Assembly: GCA_020725805.1 (NCBI GenBank)
Contig: DYEF01000096.1
Coordinates: forward strand, 1 to 36,691
Direction of reading: 5' to 3'
Source of the DNA: Bdellovibrio sp.
GTDB lineage: Bacteria > Myxococcota > SpSt-1050
Length of the DNA: 36,691 nt
In this document: positions 7,863 through 16,092 of the stretch, piece after piece
How positions within the stretch are numbered: the first letter of the stretch is position 1
How the letters are laid out: each line of letters begins with the position of its first letter
Made by a program: the position numbers and the translations under genes
The notes under the pieces: generated by a model
What the model saw: the letters and a program-made list of their open reading frames with translations, nothing else
The model's database searches: none
Told to the model about the DNA's origin: nothing

Positions 7863-7934
7863 ATGGCATGCGCAAAGAAGAAAACAACAACAAAGAAGAA
7901 ACCGGCAAAGAAGACTGCAAAGAAGAAAAAGTAA
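7863..7934 (+). CDS. 23-residue lysine-rich microprotein (histone-tail-like)
   Basis: ATG at 7863 to TAA at 7932-7934 encodes 23 residues, 12 of them Lys, with Ala, Thr and one Pro: MACA, then KKK-TTT-KKK-PAKK-TA-KKKK. The composition is that of histone H1 or AlgP-type AKKK tails that bind DNA or RNA. A near-perfect AGGAGG ribosome site lies 6 nt upstream, promoter elements precede it, and a strong hairpin terminator follows. All this supports a real, well expressed single gene despite its size. Position 3 is Cys, unusual in such tails. I infer a nucleic-acid-binding peptide; nothing more specific can be said. Confidence 0.65.
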   Translation: MACAKKKTTTKKKPAKKTAKKKK

Positions 7935-7967
7935 TTTGGTAGTATTTTTTGTTACGGATTTTTCCTG

Positions 7968-7994
7968 AAAGGGCAGCATAAGGCTGCCCTTTTT
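7968..7994 (+). terminator. Rho-independent terminator of the microgene
   Basis: GGGCAGC (7971-7977) pairs with GCTGCCC (7983-7989) around the loop ATAAG. AAA/TTT flanks extend the stem, and T5 runs from 7990 to 7994. It ends 5 nt before the rqcH ATG. Confidence 0.85.
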
Positions 7995-7999
7995 GATTT

Positions 8000-9427
8000 A
8001 TGGGCTATAATTTTTCTCCGGAAGATATAAGGCGGGTACTGAAAGAACTGGCAGACAGGATCAGGGGAGCAAGGATTCAGGAGGTATATCAGCCGTTTGG
8101 TGAGGATATATATCTCGAGATATATCACCCGAAAAATACGGAATATCTGCTTATCTCAGTTGAAAATGGTTTCAACAGGATATATCTGACACAGAAGAGG
8201 CCGCCCAATCCCTTAAACCCGTTCTCTTTCCAGATGCTTCTCAGAAAGTATCTTGTGCCTTCATATATATCCGAAGTATCACAGATCAACAATGACCGGG
8301 TTGTGATGATTTCAAACGGTGAATTCAGAATCTATGCAGAACTTACGGGCAGGCATTCGAATATTTTTCTGACTGATGCAAACGATACAATTCTGGGTTC
8401 GCTCAGGGATAATATATCCCAGAAGAGGGCATTATTTGTCTCCTGCAGATATCTCCCTCCATACAACAGGGAGTTGACATACGTTAATGATATTTCAGTC
8501 CCCGTCGACAATAATATATCGGAATTTTACTCTGATTATTATGAAAGACTGATAAATGAACACCGGATAAATACAGCAAGAGCGAAGATTCTCGGCAGAC
8601 TGAATAACAGGAAGAGACATCTGCTCTTTGTGCTTGAGAAGATAGAGAACGACAAGGCAAAGGCTTCGAAATATAATGAATATCTGAAATATGCAGAGGC
8701 ATTAAAACAGAGAAGGATTGTTGAAAAAAAATCAGATTCCGTCCTGTGCGAGTATTATGCAGAGACAGGACTCGAATCACTGAATGTCCCTCTGATAAAG
8801 GGTGCCGATGTTGACAGGAATATGGAAAATTATTTCAGGCTTTACAAAAAATACAAAAATTCTCTGCCGCTTATCTTAAACAGGGAGAATGAAATAAAGA
8901 GAGAACTGGAAGAGGTACTGAAAAAGATTGATTCAGCAGAGTCTCTCGAAGACCTTTCTTCGCTTGAGAGCCTCTGTGACCTGAATATTTCAGGAAAGAG
9001 CAGCGCAATAAAGCCGCTCAGAGAGTCAGAAGGCGGGACGAAATACCCTTTCAGGGTCTATTTTGCAGAAGGAATAGGAAAGATCTATTCCGGGTCCGAC
9101 GCAGAGGAGAACGAAATTCTGACATTCAGGTATTCCAGAGGGAGCGATTTGTGGTTTCATGTCATTGGTTACAGTGGTTCACATACAGTCTTGCCTGTGC
9201 AGAGAGATAAGATTCCTTCCGAAAAACAGATTCTTACTGCCGCCCTTCTTGCTGCGGCGAGAAGTTCCGCACCCGACGGTGAATCTGTGGAGGTGGCATA
9301 TACAAGGGTTAAATATGTCCGCAAATCAAGAGGTGGTATGAAGGGCTCGGTCATTTTTTCCAACGAGAAGAGACTGCTCGTAAGGGTAGACAAGAAATTT
9401 CCCTCAAGGCTTATTCTTCTGTCCTAG
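8000..9427 (+). CDS. rqcH: RqcH-type NFACT protein (ribosome-associated quality control)
   Basis: RqcH/Rqc2/NEMF proteins bind the obstructed 50S-peptidyl-tRNA complex and, with tRNA-Ala, add C-terminal Ala tails. The 475-residue protein has an N-terminal NFACT-N domain with D99-R100 at the DR pair needed for tailing, and ELTGRHSNIFL (113-123). A helical coiled middle (about 190-330) follows, then the C-terminal NFACT-R domain with SRGSDLWFHVIGYSGSHTVL (about 378-397). It is shorter than the roughly 570 residues of the Bacillus protein. An in-frame stop at 7994-7996 forces the start to 8000, yet no ribosome site is visible and the microgene terminator ends just upstream. It converges with clpX; the stops are 15 nt apart. 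Confidence 0.85.
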   Translation: MGYNFSPEDIRRVLKELADRIRGARIQEVYQPFGEDIYLEIYHPKNTEYLLISVENGFNRIYLTQKRPPNPLNPFSFQMLLRKYLVPSYISEVSQINNDRVVMISNGEFRIYAELTGRHSNIFLTDANDTILGSLRDNISQKRALFVSCRYLPPYNRELTYVNDISVPVDNNISEFYSDYYERLINEHRINTARAKILGRLNNRKRHLLFVLEKIENDKAKASKYNEYLKYAEALKQRRIVEKKSDSVLCEYYAETGLESLNVPLIKGADVDRNMENYFRLYKKYKNSLPLILNRENEIKRELEEVLKKIDSAESLEDLSSLESLCDLNISGKSSAIKPLRESEGGTKYPFRVYFAEGIGKIYSGSDAEENEILTFRYSRGSDLWFHVIGYSGSHTVLPVQRDKIPSEKQILTAALLAAARSSAPDGESVEVAYTRVKYVRKSRGGMKGSVIFSNEKRLLVRVDKKFPSRLILLS

Positions 9428-9442
9428 TAATTCATCCCGAAA

Positions 9443-10693
9443 TCAGGCCGTCTCTTTCTGCTTGTCGAATTTCAGTATAGGTTTTGCCTGTTTTGTGATT
9501 ACATCCTTTGTGATTGTACAACTCTTGATATCCTCGAGATACGGGACCTCGAACATAATGTCCAGCATAACTTCTTCCATAATGGAACGGAGTGCCCGGG
9601 CACCGGACTTGCGGTTTTTGGCCTCTGCAACTATAGCCCTCAATGCCTCTTCCTCGAAATTGAGCTCGACATTCTCGTATTTGAACAGTTTTCTGTACTG
9701 TTTTACCAGTGCGTTTTTGGGTTCCTTGAGTATTCTGAGTAGTTCCTCTTCAGTAAGGTCCCTGACCGGAACGAGTACAGGTACTCTTCCCATAAACTCC
9801 GGAATCATTCCGAATTTTATAAAATCCTCCACCTCTGCGTACTCCAGAATATCCCCGACATTGTAATCTTTTCTGCTCTTTTTTAGCTGTGCCGAAAAGC
9901 CTATCCCTCCGCCTTCAAGTCTTTTGCTGATTATATCCTCGATCCCTCTGAATGAACCGCCGCAGATAAACAGTATATTTTTTGTGTTTACCTTGACAAA
10001 CTCCTGTGTGTTGTACTTCTTTACTCCCTTTGGGGCCACACTTGCATAGGTCCCTTCGAGAAGTTTTAATAGCCCCTGCTGGACACCTTCTCCCGATACA
10101 TCTCTCGTTGAGGAGGGCATCTCACCGGATTTGCGGGCTGTCTTGTCGATTTCGTCTATATAGACAATCCCTGTCTCTGCCTTTGCAATGTCATTATTGG
10201 AGTTGATAAGGAGCGTCTGAATCATGGATTCGACATCCTCCCCGACATATCCGGCCTCTGTCAGGGTAGTTGCATCTGCCACGGCGAATGGGACATTCAG
10301 AATTTTGGCAAGTGTCTGGGCAAGGAGGGTCTTTCCTGTCCCGGTTGGTCCGAATATCATAATATTGCTTTTGTTTATGAGAATATCGCTGTACGGATTG
10401 ATGATTATTCTCTTATAATGGTTGTAGACAGCAACGGAGAGTACCTTTTTTGCCTGTTCCTGTCCGACTACATACTGGTCCAGAAAACCCTTTATCTTTT
10501 CGGGAGTAGGAAGTTCTTCGAGCCGTTCGATGATGCTGACACGGTCGTGTTTGATAATATCCGAACAGACCTTTACGCAGTCGTTGCAGATATAGACGTT
10601 ATTGCCTGCAATTATCTTTTTGACCTCTCTCTGTCCTCTTCCGCAGAACGAGCAGGTTATATTCATACCAAAAATATCTTTCTTCTTTGCCAT
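9443..10693 (-). CDS. clpX: ClpX ATPase subunit of the ClpXP protease
   Basis: This AAA+ unfoldase feeds tagged proteins to ClpP. The 416-residue sequence has the zinc-binding domain (C14, C17, C36, C39), Walker A GPTGTGKT at 115-122, Walker B IVYIDEID (176-183), the pore-loop region AGYVGEDVE (147-155) and a C-terminal AAA small domain with RSGARALRSIMEEVMLD-like sequence. The ATG at 10693 is preceded by AAGGAT; a later Met (residue 10) has no ribosome site. It follows the REC/GGDEF-like gene by 3 nt, so they are co-transcribed. clpP and tig, its frequent neighbours, are not in the window. Confidence 0.97.
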   Translation of the reverse strand: MAKKKDIFGMNITCSFCGRGQREVKKIIAGNNVYICNDCVKVCSDIIKHDRVSIIERLEELPTPEKIKGFLDQYVVGQEQAKKVLSVAVYNHYKRIIINPYSDILINKSNIMIFGPTGTGKTLLAQTLAKILNVPFAVADATTLTEAGYVGEDVESMIQTLLINSNNDIAKAETGIVYIDEIDKTARKSGEMPSSTRDVSGEGVQQGLLKLLEGTYASVAPKGVKKYNTQEFVKVNTKNILFICGGSFRGIEDIISKRLEGGGIGFSAQLKKSRKDYNVGDILEYAEVEDFIKFGMIPEFMGRVPVLVPVRDLTEEELLRILKEPKNALVKQYRKLFKYENVELNFEEEALRAIVAEAKNRKSGARALRSIMEEVMLDIMFEVPYLEDIKSCTITKDVITKQAKPILKFDKQKETA

Positions 10694-10696
10694 ATC

Positions 10697-11968
10697 CTAT
10701 CCTTTGGTGTCAAAGCTTTGTGACAGCAGTGTTAATAACTTCTGGTTGAGCTTTTCGGCGCTGATATCCTTTGTGAGTGTCGAGAATCTGTACTGTGAAT
10801 TTACCCATTCATCGACTTCACTCAGAAGGACGATCGCCGTGCGGTTATCTGAAAGTTCATATCTCAAGACATTGATAATATCCTTGTAATTTATCAGAGG
10901 GAGTTCTTCGTCGAGTATAACGATGGAAGGTTTTATACGGTTATAAAGTTTGAGGGCTGTAATACCGTCATTTGTAACGAATATCTTCCAGCCGAGCCTT
11001 TCGAGGGCTATTTTGAGATAATTGGTCTTCATCTGGTCATATACGGCAATAAGGATTGTCCCTTTCTCGGGCATTGCGGTCTGCAGTTGTCTCCTGTCCG
11101 AAAAGATGAGGTTCCCTCCCTTGCTCTTCAGGTATCCGAATATATCCCCTGCGGTCTTGTAGAGTTCGATAATACTGCTGAAATATCTAGTGATAAGGAC
11201 AGTCGTGATGGTTGTTACAGGAATATCATATATGTTTCCGGTCCTGTCCTGCATAACAAAGAATTGTCTTGTAAGCTCCGAATTGTCAAAAAGTACGCTC
11301 TTGTATCTTGAAAAGTCCTCATATATGAACGAGCAGATTCTCATAAGTTCATCTTTTTCGGAGAGTATTACAAATCTGTCGAGAAAGATATTGTAAGCCT
11401 TTGCTGTGTTCTTTGCTGGAAGTATAAATATGTTTTTTCTGATTATTGTAGAAAGCATTCTCAACAGCATCTCTGATTTCTGAGTGCCTTTTGCGGAGTA
11501 AAAATACCTGAAGTTGTCTATATCAATGAATGCAACGGCAGTATTGCTGTCGCTTTGTGAAAGATATTCATTCTCAAAGTCGACATTTCCCGGAAGAAAT
11601 GTGACAGGATTGAGTTCCTTTCTGACAAGAGAACCGATTCTCTTCATCTTTTCTGCAAAATCATTTACCGGCGCAGATTTACTGATATAAAAATCACAGT
11701 GAGTGAGTATCTCGCCGATATTTTCAGGTGTAAATCTGTCATACGTAATGATTCTGAAGGCCTTCGTATTGTAATACCATTCCGGAATCCTGCCTCCGGT
11801 TGAAGAAATATCAAGAAGCAGTACATTCTTCCGGTCTGATCTGTCACTATCTGAGTCGAATCCGTTATCTGTCTTTCTGATCCTGAACGTGTCTTTGAGC
11901 AGAGATCTTATACTCTGTATAAATTCCCTGTCTTTGCTGCAAATGAATAAATTGCTTCGTGCAATCAT
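10697..11968 (-). CDS. REC-degenerate GGDEF-REC signalling protein upstream of clpX
   Basis: The 423-residue protein has three parts. Residues 1-115 form a receiver-like fold with no clear phospho-Asp set. Residues 118-260 form a GGDEF-like domain: NPVTFLPGNVDFE (120-132) matches DPLTGLPNR and FIDIDNF (147-153) matches the metal-site strand, but the GGDEF motif reads FLDRF (195-199), so it cannot make cyclic-di-GMP. No RxxD inhibitory site is seen. Residues 303-418 form a plausible receiver with D311, phospho-acceptor D353 (VILDEELP), S373 and K400. It lies 3 nt before clpX from its own promoter. Degenerate REC-GGDEF proteins such as Caulobacter PopA assist ClpXP substrate delivery, so a regulator or adaptor of ClpX is a possible, unproven role. 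Confidence 0.7.
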   Translation of the reverse strand: MIARSNLFICSKDREFIQSIRSLLKDTFRIRKTDNGFDSDSDRSDRKNVLLLDISSTGGRIPEWYYNTKAFRIITYDRFTPENIGEILTHCDFYISKSAPVNDFAEKMKRIGSLVRKELNPVTFLPGNVDFENEYLSQSDSNTAVAFIDIDNFRYFYSAKGTQKSEMLLRMLSTIIRKNIFILPAKNTAKAYNIFLDRFVILSEKDELMRICSFIYEDFSRYKSVLFDNSELTRQFFVMQDRTGNIYDIPVTTITTVLITRYFSSIIELYKTAGDIFGYLKSKGGNLIFSDRRQLQTAMPEKGTILIAVYDQMKTNYLKIALERLGWKIFVTNDGITALKLYNRIKPSIVILDEELPLINYKDIINVLRYELSDNRTAIVLLSEVDEWVNSQYRFSTLTKDISAEKLNQKLLTLLSQSFDTKG

Positions 11969-11986
11969 ATATCTGCCCTCTTCTGA

Positions 11987-12015
11987 TATATAAACATAAT
12001 TCTACCCAAAATCAA
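11987..12015 (-). promoter_or_regulatory. promoter of the REC/GGDEF-clpX operon
   Basis: On the minus strand TTGATT (12015-12010) and TATATA (11992-11987) are spaced by 17 nt. GAGG follows as ribosome site before the ATG at 11968. Confidence 0.6.
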
Positions 12016-12054
12016 GTATAATGGCTGTTCTTAATTAAAGCAAACCAAATATTA

Positions 12055-12083
12055 TTGACTCAGATTTTGCGGTTTATTATACT
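12055..12083 (+). promoter_or_regulatory. promoter of the five-TM protein gene
   Basis: TTGACT (12055-12060) and TATACT (12078-12083) are spaced by exactly 17 nt, 18 nt before the ATG at 12102. It is divergent from the clpX operon promoter in a 133-nt gap. Confidence 0.65.
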
Positions 12084-12101
12084 CAGATACCGGTAAAAGA
12101 T

Positions 12102-13502
12102 ATGAAAATTATTTTCGGAAATGATAAAATTTTCTTCCCGCCGAATATGGTCTTTTCCTTTTCTGTAATGCTTTATTCCCTCTGGATATACAGATTACTT
12201 AGTGAATCATACAAATATTATAAGTTTTTCTGTGATTGTATCTCACCTATAATAGCTGTTCTGGTTTTAATCCTGATTGCTCTTCCTCTGTTTTTGATTT
12301 TTTATGCTTTTTTCAGTCGTTGCAGGTTTGTACCGGGCAGTTTTTCAATAGCGTTGTTATCATTATCGCCTTTAGTGCTTATTGCAGAATTCTATCTCCT
12401 TTTTCAGGATATTTATCTGAGCAGATTTCTATTTGTGCTGACTATTTTTTTGAGCATCGCTCTGTTTGTCTTTTTCAAAGGACTGAAAAGAGAGAGGTCA
12501 GAGAAGAAAAGACCACTTCTTTTTAAGTCGGTATTTGTTGCTCTGTCTGTATTACTCCTGATAATACCCTTTTCGGTATTTGGCCTGAGAGTCTATCTCT
12601 CTTGTTCGCGCTCAATTACATTTTTTCCGAATCCGGAAGAGAAAAAATATGAACAGATTGATTATAAAAATATCCCAGCGGGGTTTAAGGTAAGAAATCT
12701 TGTGTATGCAGACATTATATTGCCAGAGCAACTGAAATTAAACTATATTTCCTGTAATGACCATTCAGAATTCATGGATTTAAGAGATTGTATGATTTCT
12801 TTTTTCAATGAAAGACAGGATTCAGATGACAGATATACAATAATTTACAATTATCCTATGGCTTTTTGTATGTTCCTTATGCAATCAGGAGCAGATTTTG
12901 ATGATATACCGATTTACAGGTCAGAGGGGAATACATATAGCGGCGGATGGAGTCTCTTATACCTGATGAGTAAGTTTTATAATGATTTTGAATACAATAA
13001 TGTGTTTTTCTTCTCGGCTGGAGACTATAAAGGAGTGGTGGGGATTAAAGATGTAGACAGGGATTATGGAAATGATAATGAGTTTAAGGGGACAAGCTAT
13101 TCAATAAGCTTTTATTATAAAAACTGTTACAGGTCTGCATCTATTTTTATATTCGAGGGGAAGAACAGGAATAAAGAAATACTCTCCCTTTTACCGATTA
13201 TAATCGGGAGCTTCAGGTTCAGGGATAATGAACCTGTGCCGGATACGGATTCAGATACTCTTGACGAACTTTTATTTTTTGCAAGAAAGAATTTCGATAC
13301 CCTACTTACTCCGTATCAGAAATACAGATTTGCAGAGAGACTTTTTTTATATAGCTCCCAGATGAGATATTTATCAGTAAGATTACTTGAAGAATCCTTA
13401 TCCGCTGATATGAATAACAGGGAAGCTTCTGAATTACTCGGTTATATCAGAGAAGTGGGTGAAAACTTTTGGTGCTGGAAGGAGAAGCATGGGCTTAAAT
13501 AA
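12102..13502 (+). CDS. unknown membrane protein, five N-terminal helices plus soluble domain
   Basis: I do not recognise this 466-residue protein. Hydrophobic segments at about 16-33, 47-71, 81-101, 109-125 and 140-165 predict five membrane helices. About 300 residues follow, rich in Asp, Tyr, Phe and Asn, probably outside the membrane. The C-terminal 70 residues are helical (RLLEESLSADMNNREASELLGYI), somewhat TPR-like. It is a single gene with its own promoter. The sequence looks more AT-rich than the neighbouring clpX and fadN, which may mean weak constraint or acquisition. No signal peptide or catalytic motif is seen. Confidence 0.7.
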   Translation: MKIIFGNDKIFFPPNMVFSFSVMLYSLWIYRLLSESYKYYKFFCDCISPIIAVLVLILIALPLFLIFYAFFSRCRFVPGSFSIALLSLSPLVLIAEFYLLFQDIYLSRFLFVLTIFLSIALFVFFKGLKRERSEKKRPLLFKSVFVALSVLLLIIPFSVFGLRVYLSCSRSITFFPNPEEKKYEQIDYKNIPAGFKVRNLVYADIILPEQLKLNYISCNDHSEFMDLRDCMISFFNERQDSDDRYTIIYNYPMAFCMFLMQSGADFDDIPIYRSEGNTYSGGWSLLYLMSKFYNDFEYNNVFFFSAGDYKGVVGIKDVDRDYGNDNEFKGTSYSISFYYKNCYRSASIFIFEGKNRNKEILSLLPIIIGSFRFRDNEPVPDTDSDTLDELLFFARKNFDTLLTPYQKYRFAERLFLYSSQMRYLSVRLLEESLSADMNNREASELLGYIREVGENFWCWKEKHGLK

Positions 13503-13544
13503 TCCGGTTTTTTATCCGGTATGTATTCTGATATAATCATTTTC

Positions 13545-13562
13545 CGGATTCAATCCGTTTTT
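13545..13562 (+). terminator. weak candidate terminator after the five-TM gene
   Basis: CGGAT (13545-13549) and ATCCG (13553-13557) form a 5-bp stem with a 3-nt loop, followed by five T (13558-13562). The stem is short, so confidence is limited. Confidence 0.35.
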
Positions 13563-13578
13563 CGGGAAAAAATATATC

Positions 13579-13595
13579 TTGACATACTGCGTCAA
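13579..13595. promoter_or_regulatory. operator 1 of the fadN-fadA operon, overlapping the -35
   Basis: TTGACATACTGCGTCAA is an inverted repeat (TTGAC-N7-GTCAA). Its first six bases are a perfect -35 (TTGACA, 13579-13584); a -10-like TACATT lies at 13603-13608 with an 18-nt spacer. Its reverse complement matches operator 2 at 16 of 17 positions. A repressor bound here would block RNA polymerase. Confidence 0.65.
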
Positions 13596-13607
13596 GCTCT
13601 GATACAT

Positions 13608-13624
13608 TTGACGCATTATGTCAA
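13608..13624. promoter_or_regulatory. operator 2 of the fadN-fadA operon
   Basis: TTGACGCATTATGTCAA is the same TTGAC-N7-GTCAA box in the opposite orientation, centred 29 bp from operator 1 and lying at or just past the predicted -10. The pair suggests a dimeric, probably acyl-CoA-responsive TetR or GntR-type repressor encoded elsewhere. Confidence 0.65.
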
Positions 13625-13670
13625 AAACGACGATTGTCAGAAATTATTAATTTTTTGGAAGGAGGAATAG

Positions 13671-16073
13671 ATGAAAAAGAGAATTTATAAGGTTGGAGTT
13701 CTGGGCTCAGGAGTTATGGGCTCAGGAATCGCCGCACACCTTGCAAATGCAGGTGTAAAGAGCATTATGCTGGATATCGTGCTCCCGGAATTGTCAGAGG
13801 ATGACAAGAAGAAGGGACTGACGAAGGATTCGAAGGATTTCAGGAACAAGCTTGCACTTATGGGGAAGCAGAACGCCCTGAATGCAAAACCGGCAGCGTT
13901 GTATTCCAAGAGTATTGCGGACCTGATCGAGGTTGGTAACTTCGAGGATGATTTTGCAAAGCTGAAGGAATGTGACTGGATTGTCGAAGTTGTCAAGGAG
14001 GACCTCACTATCAAAAATAATCTCTTCAAGAGAATCGAAAAGGAGGTCTTCAGACCGGGTATGATTGTTTCATCCAATACCTCCGGTATTCCAATCTCCA
14101 AGATGATGGAAGGGCTCTCTGCCGAATTCAAGAAGCATTTTATGGTAACTCACTTCTTTAACCCCGTAAGATATATGAAACTTCTTGAAATTATCCCGGG
14201 GCCGGAGACCTCAAAGGAGGCCATTGATCTGATGAGCGAATTCGGGGAGGTCGTACTGGGCAAAGGTATCGTTTACGGTAAGGATACCCCGAATTTTGTG
14301 GCGAACAGAATCGGTGTTTTTACCATTATGTATACGATGAAGAAGATGATGGATGAGGGATATGAGGTCGATGAGGTGGATGCAATAGTCGGCAAACCTA
14401 TGGGTAAACCCAAGTCGGCGGCATTCGGTACAGTTGACCTCGTAGGTCTCGATACACTCGTGCACGTCTTCAAGAATGTATATGATTCCCTTACACACGA
14501 TGAGGAGAGGGAGACATTCAGAACACCAGAATTCTGGCTCAAAATGGTAGAGAAAGGTCTCTGGGGAAATAAGTCAAAGGCCGGATTTTACAAGAAGGAT
14601 AAGGCAACCAAGCAGAAATTTACCATCGACTGGCGGACTCTTGAATACAGGGAATTCAAGAAATACGATTATGAGTCACTCTCAGAGGTAAAGAGTATCG
14701 AGGACGTCTCGGAGAGAGTAAGAAAACTTATTTCCTTTAATGACAGGGCCGGTAAATTTGCTTGGGACCTCTTTGCAAAGACGGTAATATATGCATCCAA
14801 CCGTATAGGTGAAATTGCAGATGATATTGTCAATATTGATAACGCAATGAAATGGGGTTTCAACTGGGATAAGGGTCCCTTTGAGGGCTGGGATGGCGTA
14901 GGTTTAGAGGAGACAGTGAAGAGAATGAAGGCAGAAGGGTATAAAGTACCTGAGAAAATCGAGAAGATGCTGTCTATGGGATTTAAGTCCTTCTACAAGA
15001 GTGAGGGTGGAAAGAGATATTACTTTGATTTCGGTACATATTCCTACAAAGAGATACCGAAAAAAGAAGGCGTAATTCTTATTAAGGACCTAAGAGAGAA
15101 CAAGAAGGTTGTCGAAGAGAACGACGGCGCAACTATATATGATATCGGCGACGATGTGCTTCTCCTCGAATTCCATACGAAGATGAACGCTATTGATGCA
15201 GATATTATCGGTATGATGAATAAGGCTGCCGATATTGCCGAAAAGAGTTACAGAGGTATTGTAATCGGCAATGAGGCACAGAATTTCTCGGTCGGTGCAA
15301 ATATCTTTCTGCTGCTCGGTGAGATTATGCAGGGCAACTGGAATAATGTCGAGATGATAGTCAAGGCATTTCAGGACGCCAATATGAGGATGAGATTTGC
15401 GGAAGTTCCCGTTGTTGGCGCCTGTGCCGGTATGGCTCTCGGCGGCGGGTGTGAAGTACTCCTGCACTGTGACCGTGTTCAGGCCTGCGGTGAATCCTAT
15501 GTCGGGCTGGTAGAAGTGGGTGTCGGTCTGCTGCCGGCCGGAGGCGGGACCAAGGAAACACTCAGAAGATATCTCGAGCCCGTAATCGACAATCCGAATC
15601 TGGATACATTCTATATTATTGCAAAGGCATTCGAACAGATTGCTATGGCCAAGGTTGCTACATCTGCAATGGAGGCAAGGGAACTCAGATACTTTACAAA
15701 AGCTGATGGTATAACAGTCAACAGAGACAGGGTAATTTCCGATGCCAAGAAGGTAGTGTTGCATCTCAGCGAGATGGGTTACAGACCGCCGTTACCGTTC
15801 AAATTCAGACTGCCCGGTGAATCGGCTTATGCGACCATCTGGACAAACCTCGATACGATGAAAAACGGCAACTATATCTCTGAGTATGATATGCACGTCG
15901 CAAAGAAGATCGCATGGGTAATGTGTGGTGGCATAACCAGCAAGGAAGTACTCGTTGATGAACAGTATGTGCTGGACCTCGAGAGAGAGGCATTCTGTTC
16001 TCTCTGCGGAGAGCAGAAGACTCAGGAGAGAATCCAGTATATGCTTATGAACAACAAACCTTTGAGAAACTAA
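13671..16073 (+). CDS. fadN: 3-hydroxyacyl-CoA dehydrogenase/enoyl-CoA hydratase fusion (FadN type)
   Basis: This bifunctional cytoplasmic beta-oxidation enzyme hydrates enoyl-CoA and oxidises the 3-hydroxyacyl-CoA with NAD+. The 800-residue order is dehydrogenase first, hydratase last, as in Bacillus FadN and opposite to E. coli FadB. The Rossmann motif GSGVMGSGIAAHLANAG starts at residue 11, the catalytic His is H161 in THFFNP, and the C-terminal 3HCDH parts cover about 200-430. The crotonase domain (about 495-700) has GGGCE with E595 and LVEVGVGLLPAGGG with E615, both active-site glutamates. GGAGG lies 7 nt before the ATG. The thiolase gene follows after 19 nt. Expression is likely controlled by the two operators upstream. 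Confidence 0.93.
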   Translation: MKKRIYKVGVLGSGVMGSGIAAHLANAGVKSIMLDIVLPELSEDDKKKGLTKDSKDFRNKLALMGKQNALNAKPAALYSKSIADLIEVGNFEDDFAKLKECDWIVEVVKEDLTIKNNLFKRIEKEVFRPGMIVSSNTSGIPISKMMEGLSAEFKKHFMVTHFFNPVRYMKLLEIIPGPETSKEAIDLMSEFGEVVLGKGIVYGKDTPNFVANRIGVFTIMYTMKKMMDEGYEVDEVDAIVGKPMGKPKSAAFGTVDLVGLDTLVHVFKNVYDSLTHDEERETFRTPEFWLKMVEKGLWGNKSKAGFYKKDKATKQKFTIDWRTLEYREFKKYDYESLSEVKSIEDVSERVRKLISFNDRAGKFAWDLFAKTVIYASNRIGEIADDIVNIDNAMKWGFNWDKGPFEGWDGVGLEETVKRMKAEGYKVPEKIEKMLSMGFKSFYKSEGGKRYYFDFGTYSYKEIPKKEGVILIKDLRENKKVVEENDGATIYDIGDDVLLLEFHTKMNAIDADIIGMMNKAADIAEKSYRGIVIGNEAQNFSVGANIFLLLGEIMQGNWNNVEMIVKAFQDANMRMRFAEVPVVGACAGMALGGGCEVLLHCDRVQACGESYVGLVEVGVGLLPAGGGTKETLRRYLEPVIDNPNLDTFYIIAKAFEQIAMAKVATSAMEARELRYFTKADGITVNRDRVISDAKKVVLHLSEMGYRPPLPFKFRLPGESAYATIWTNLDTMKNGNYISEYDMHVAKKIAWVMCGGITSKEVLVDEQYVLDLEREAFCSLCGEQKTQERIQYMLMNNKPLRN

Positions 16074-16092
16074 GTGTAAAGGAGGATGAAAT

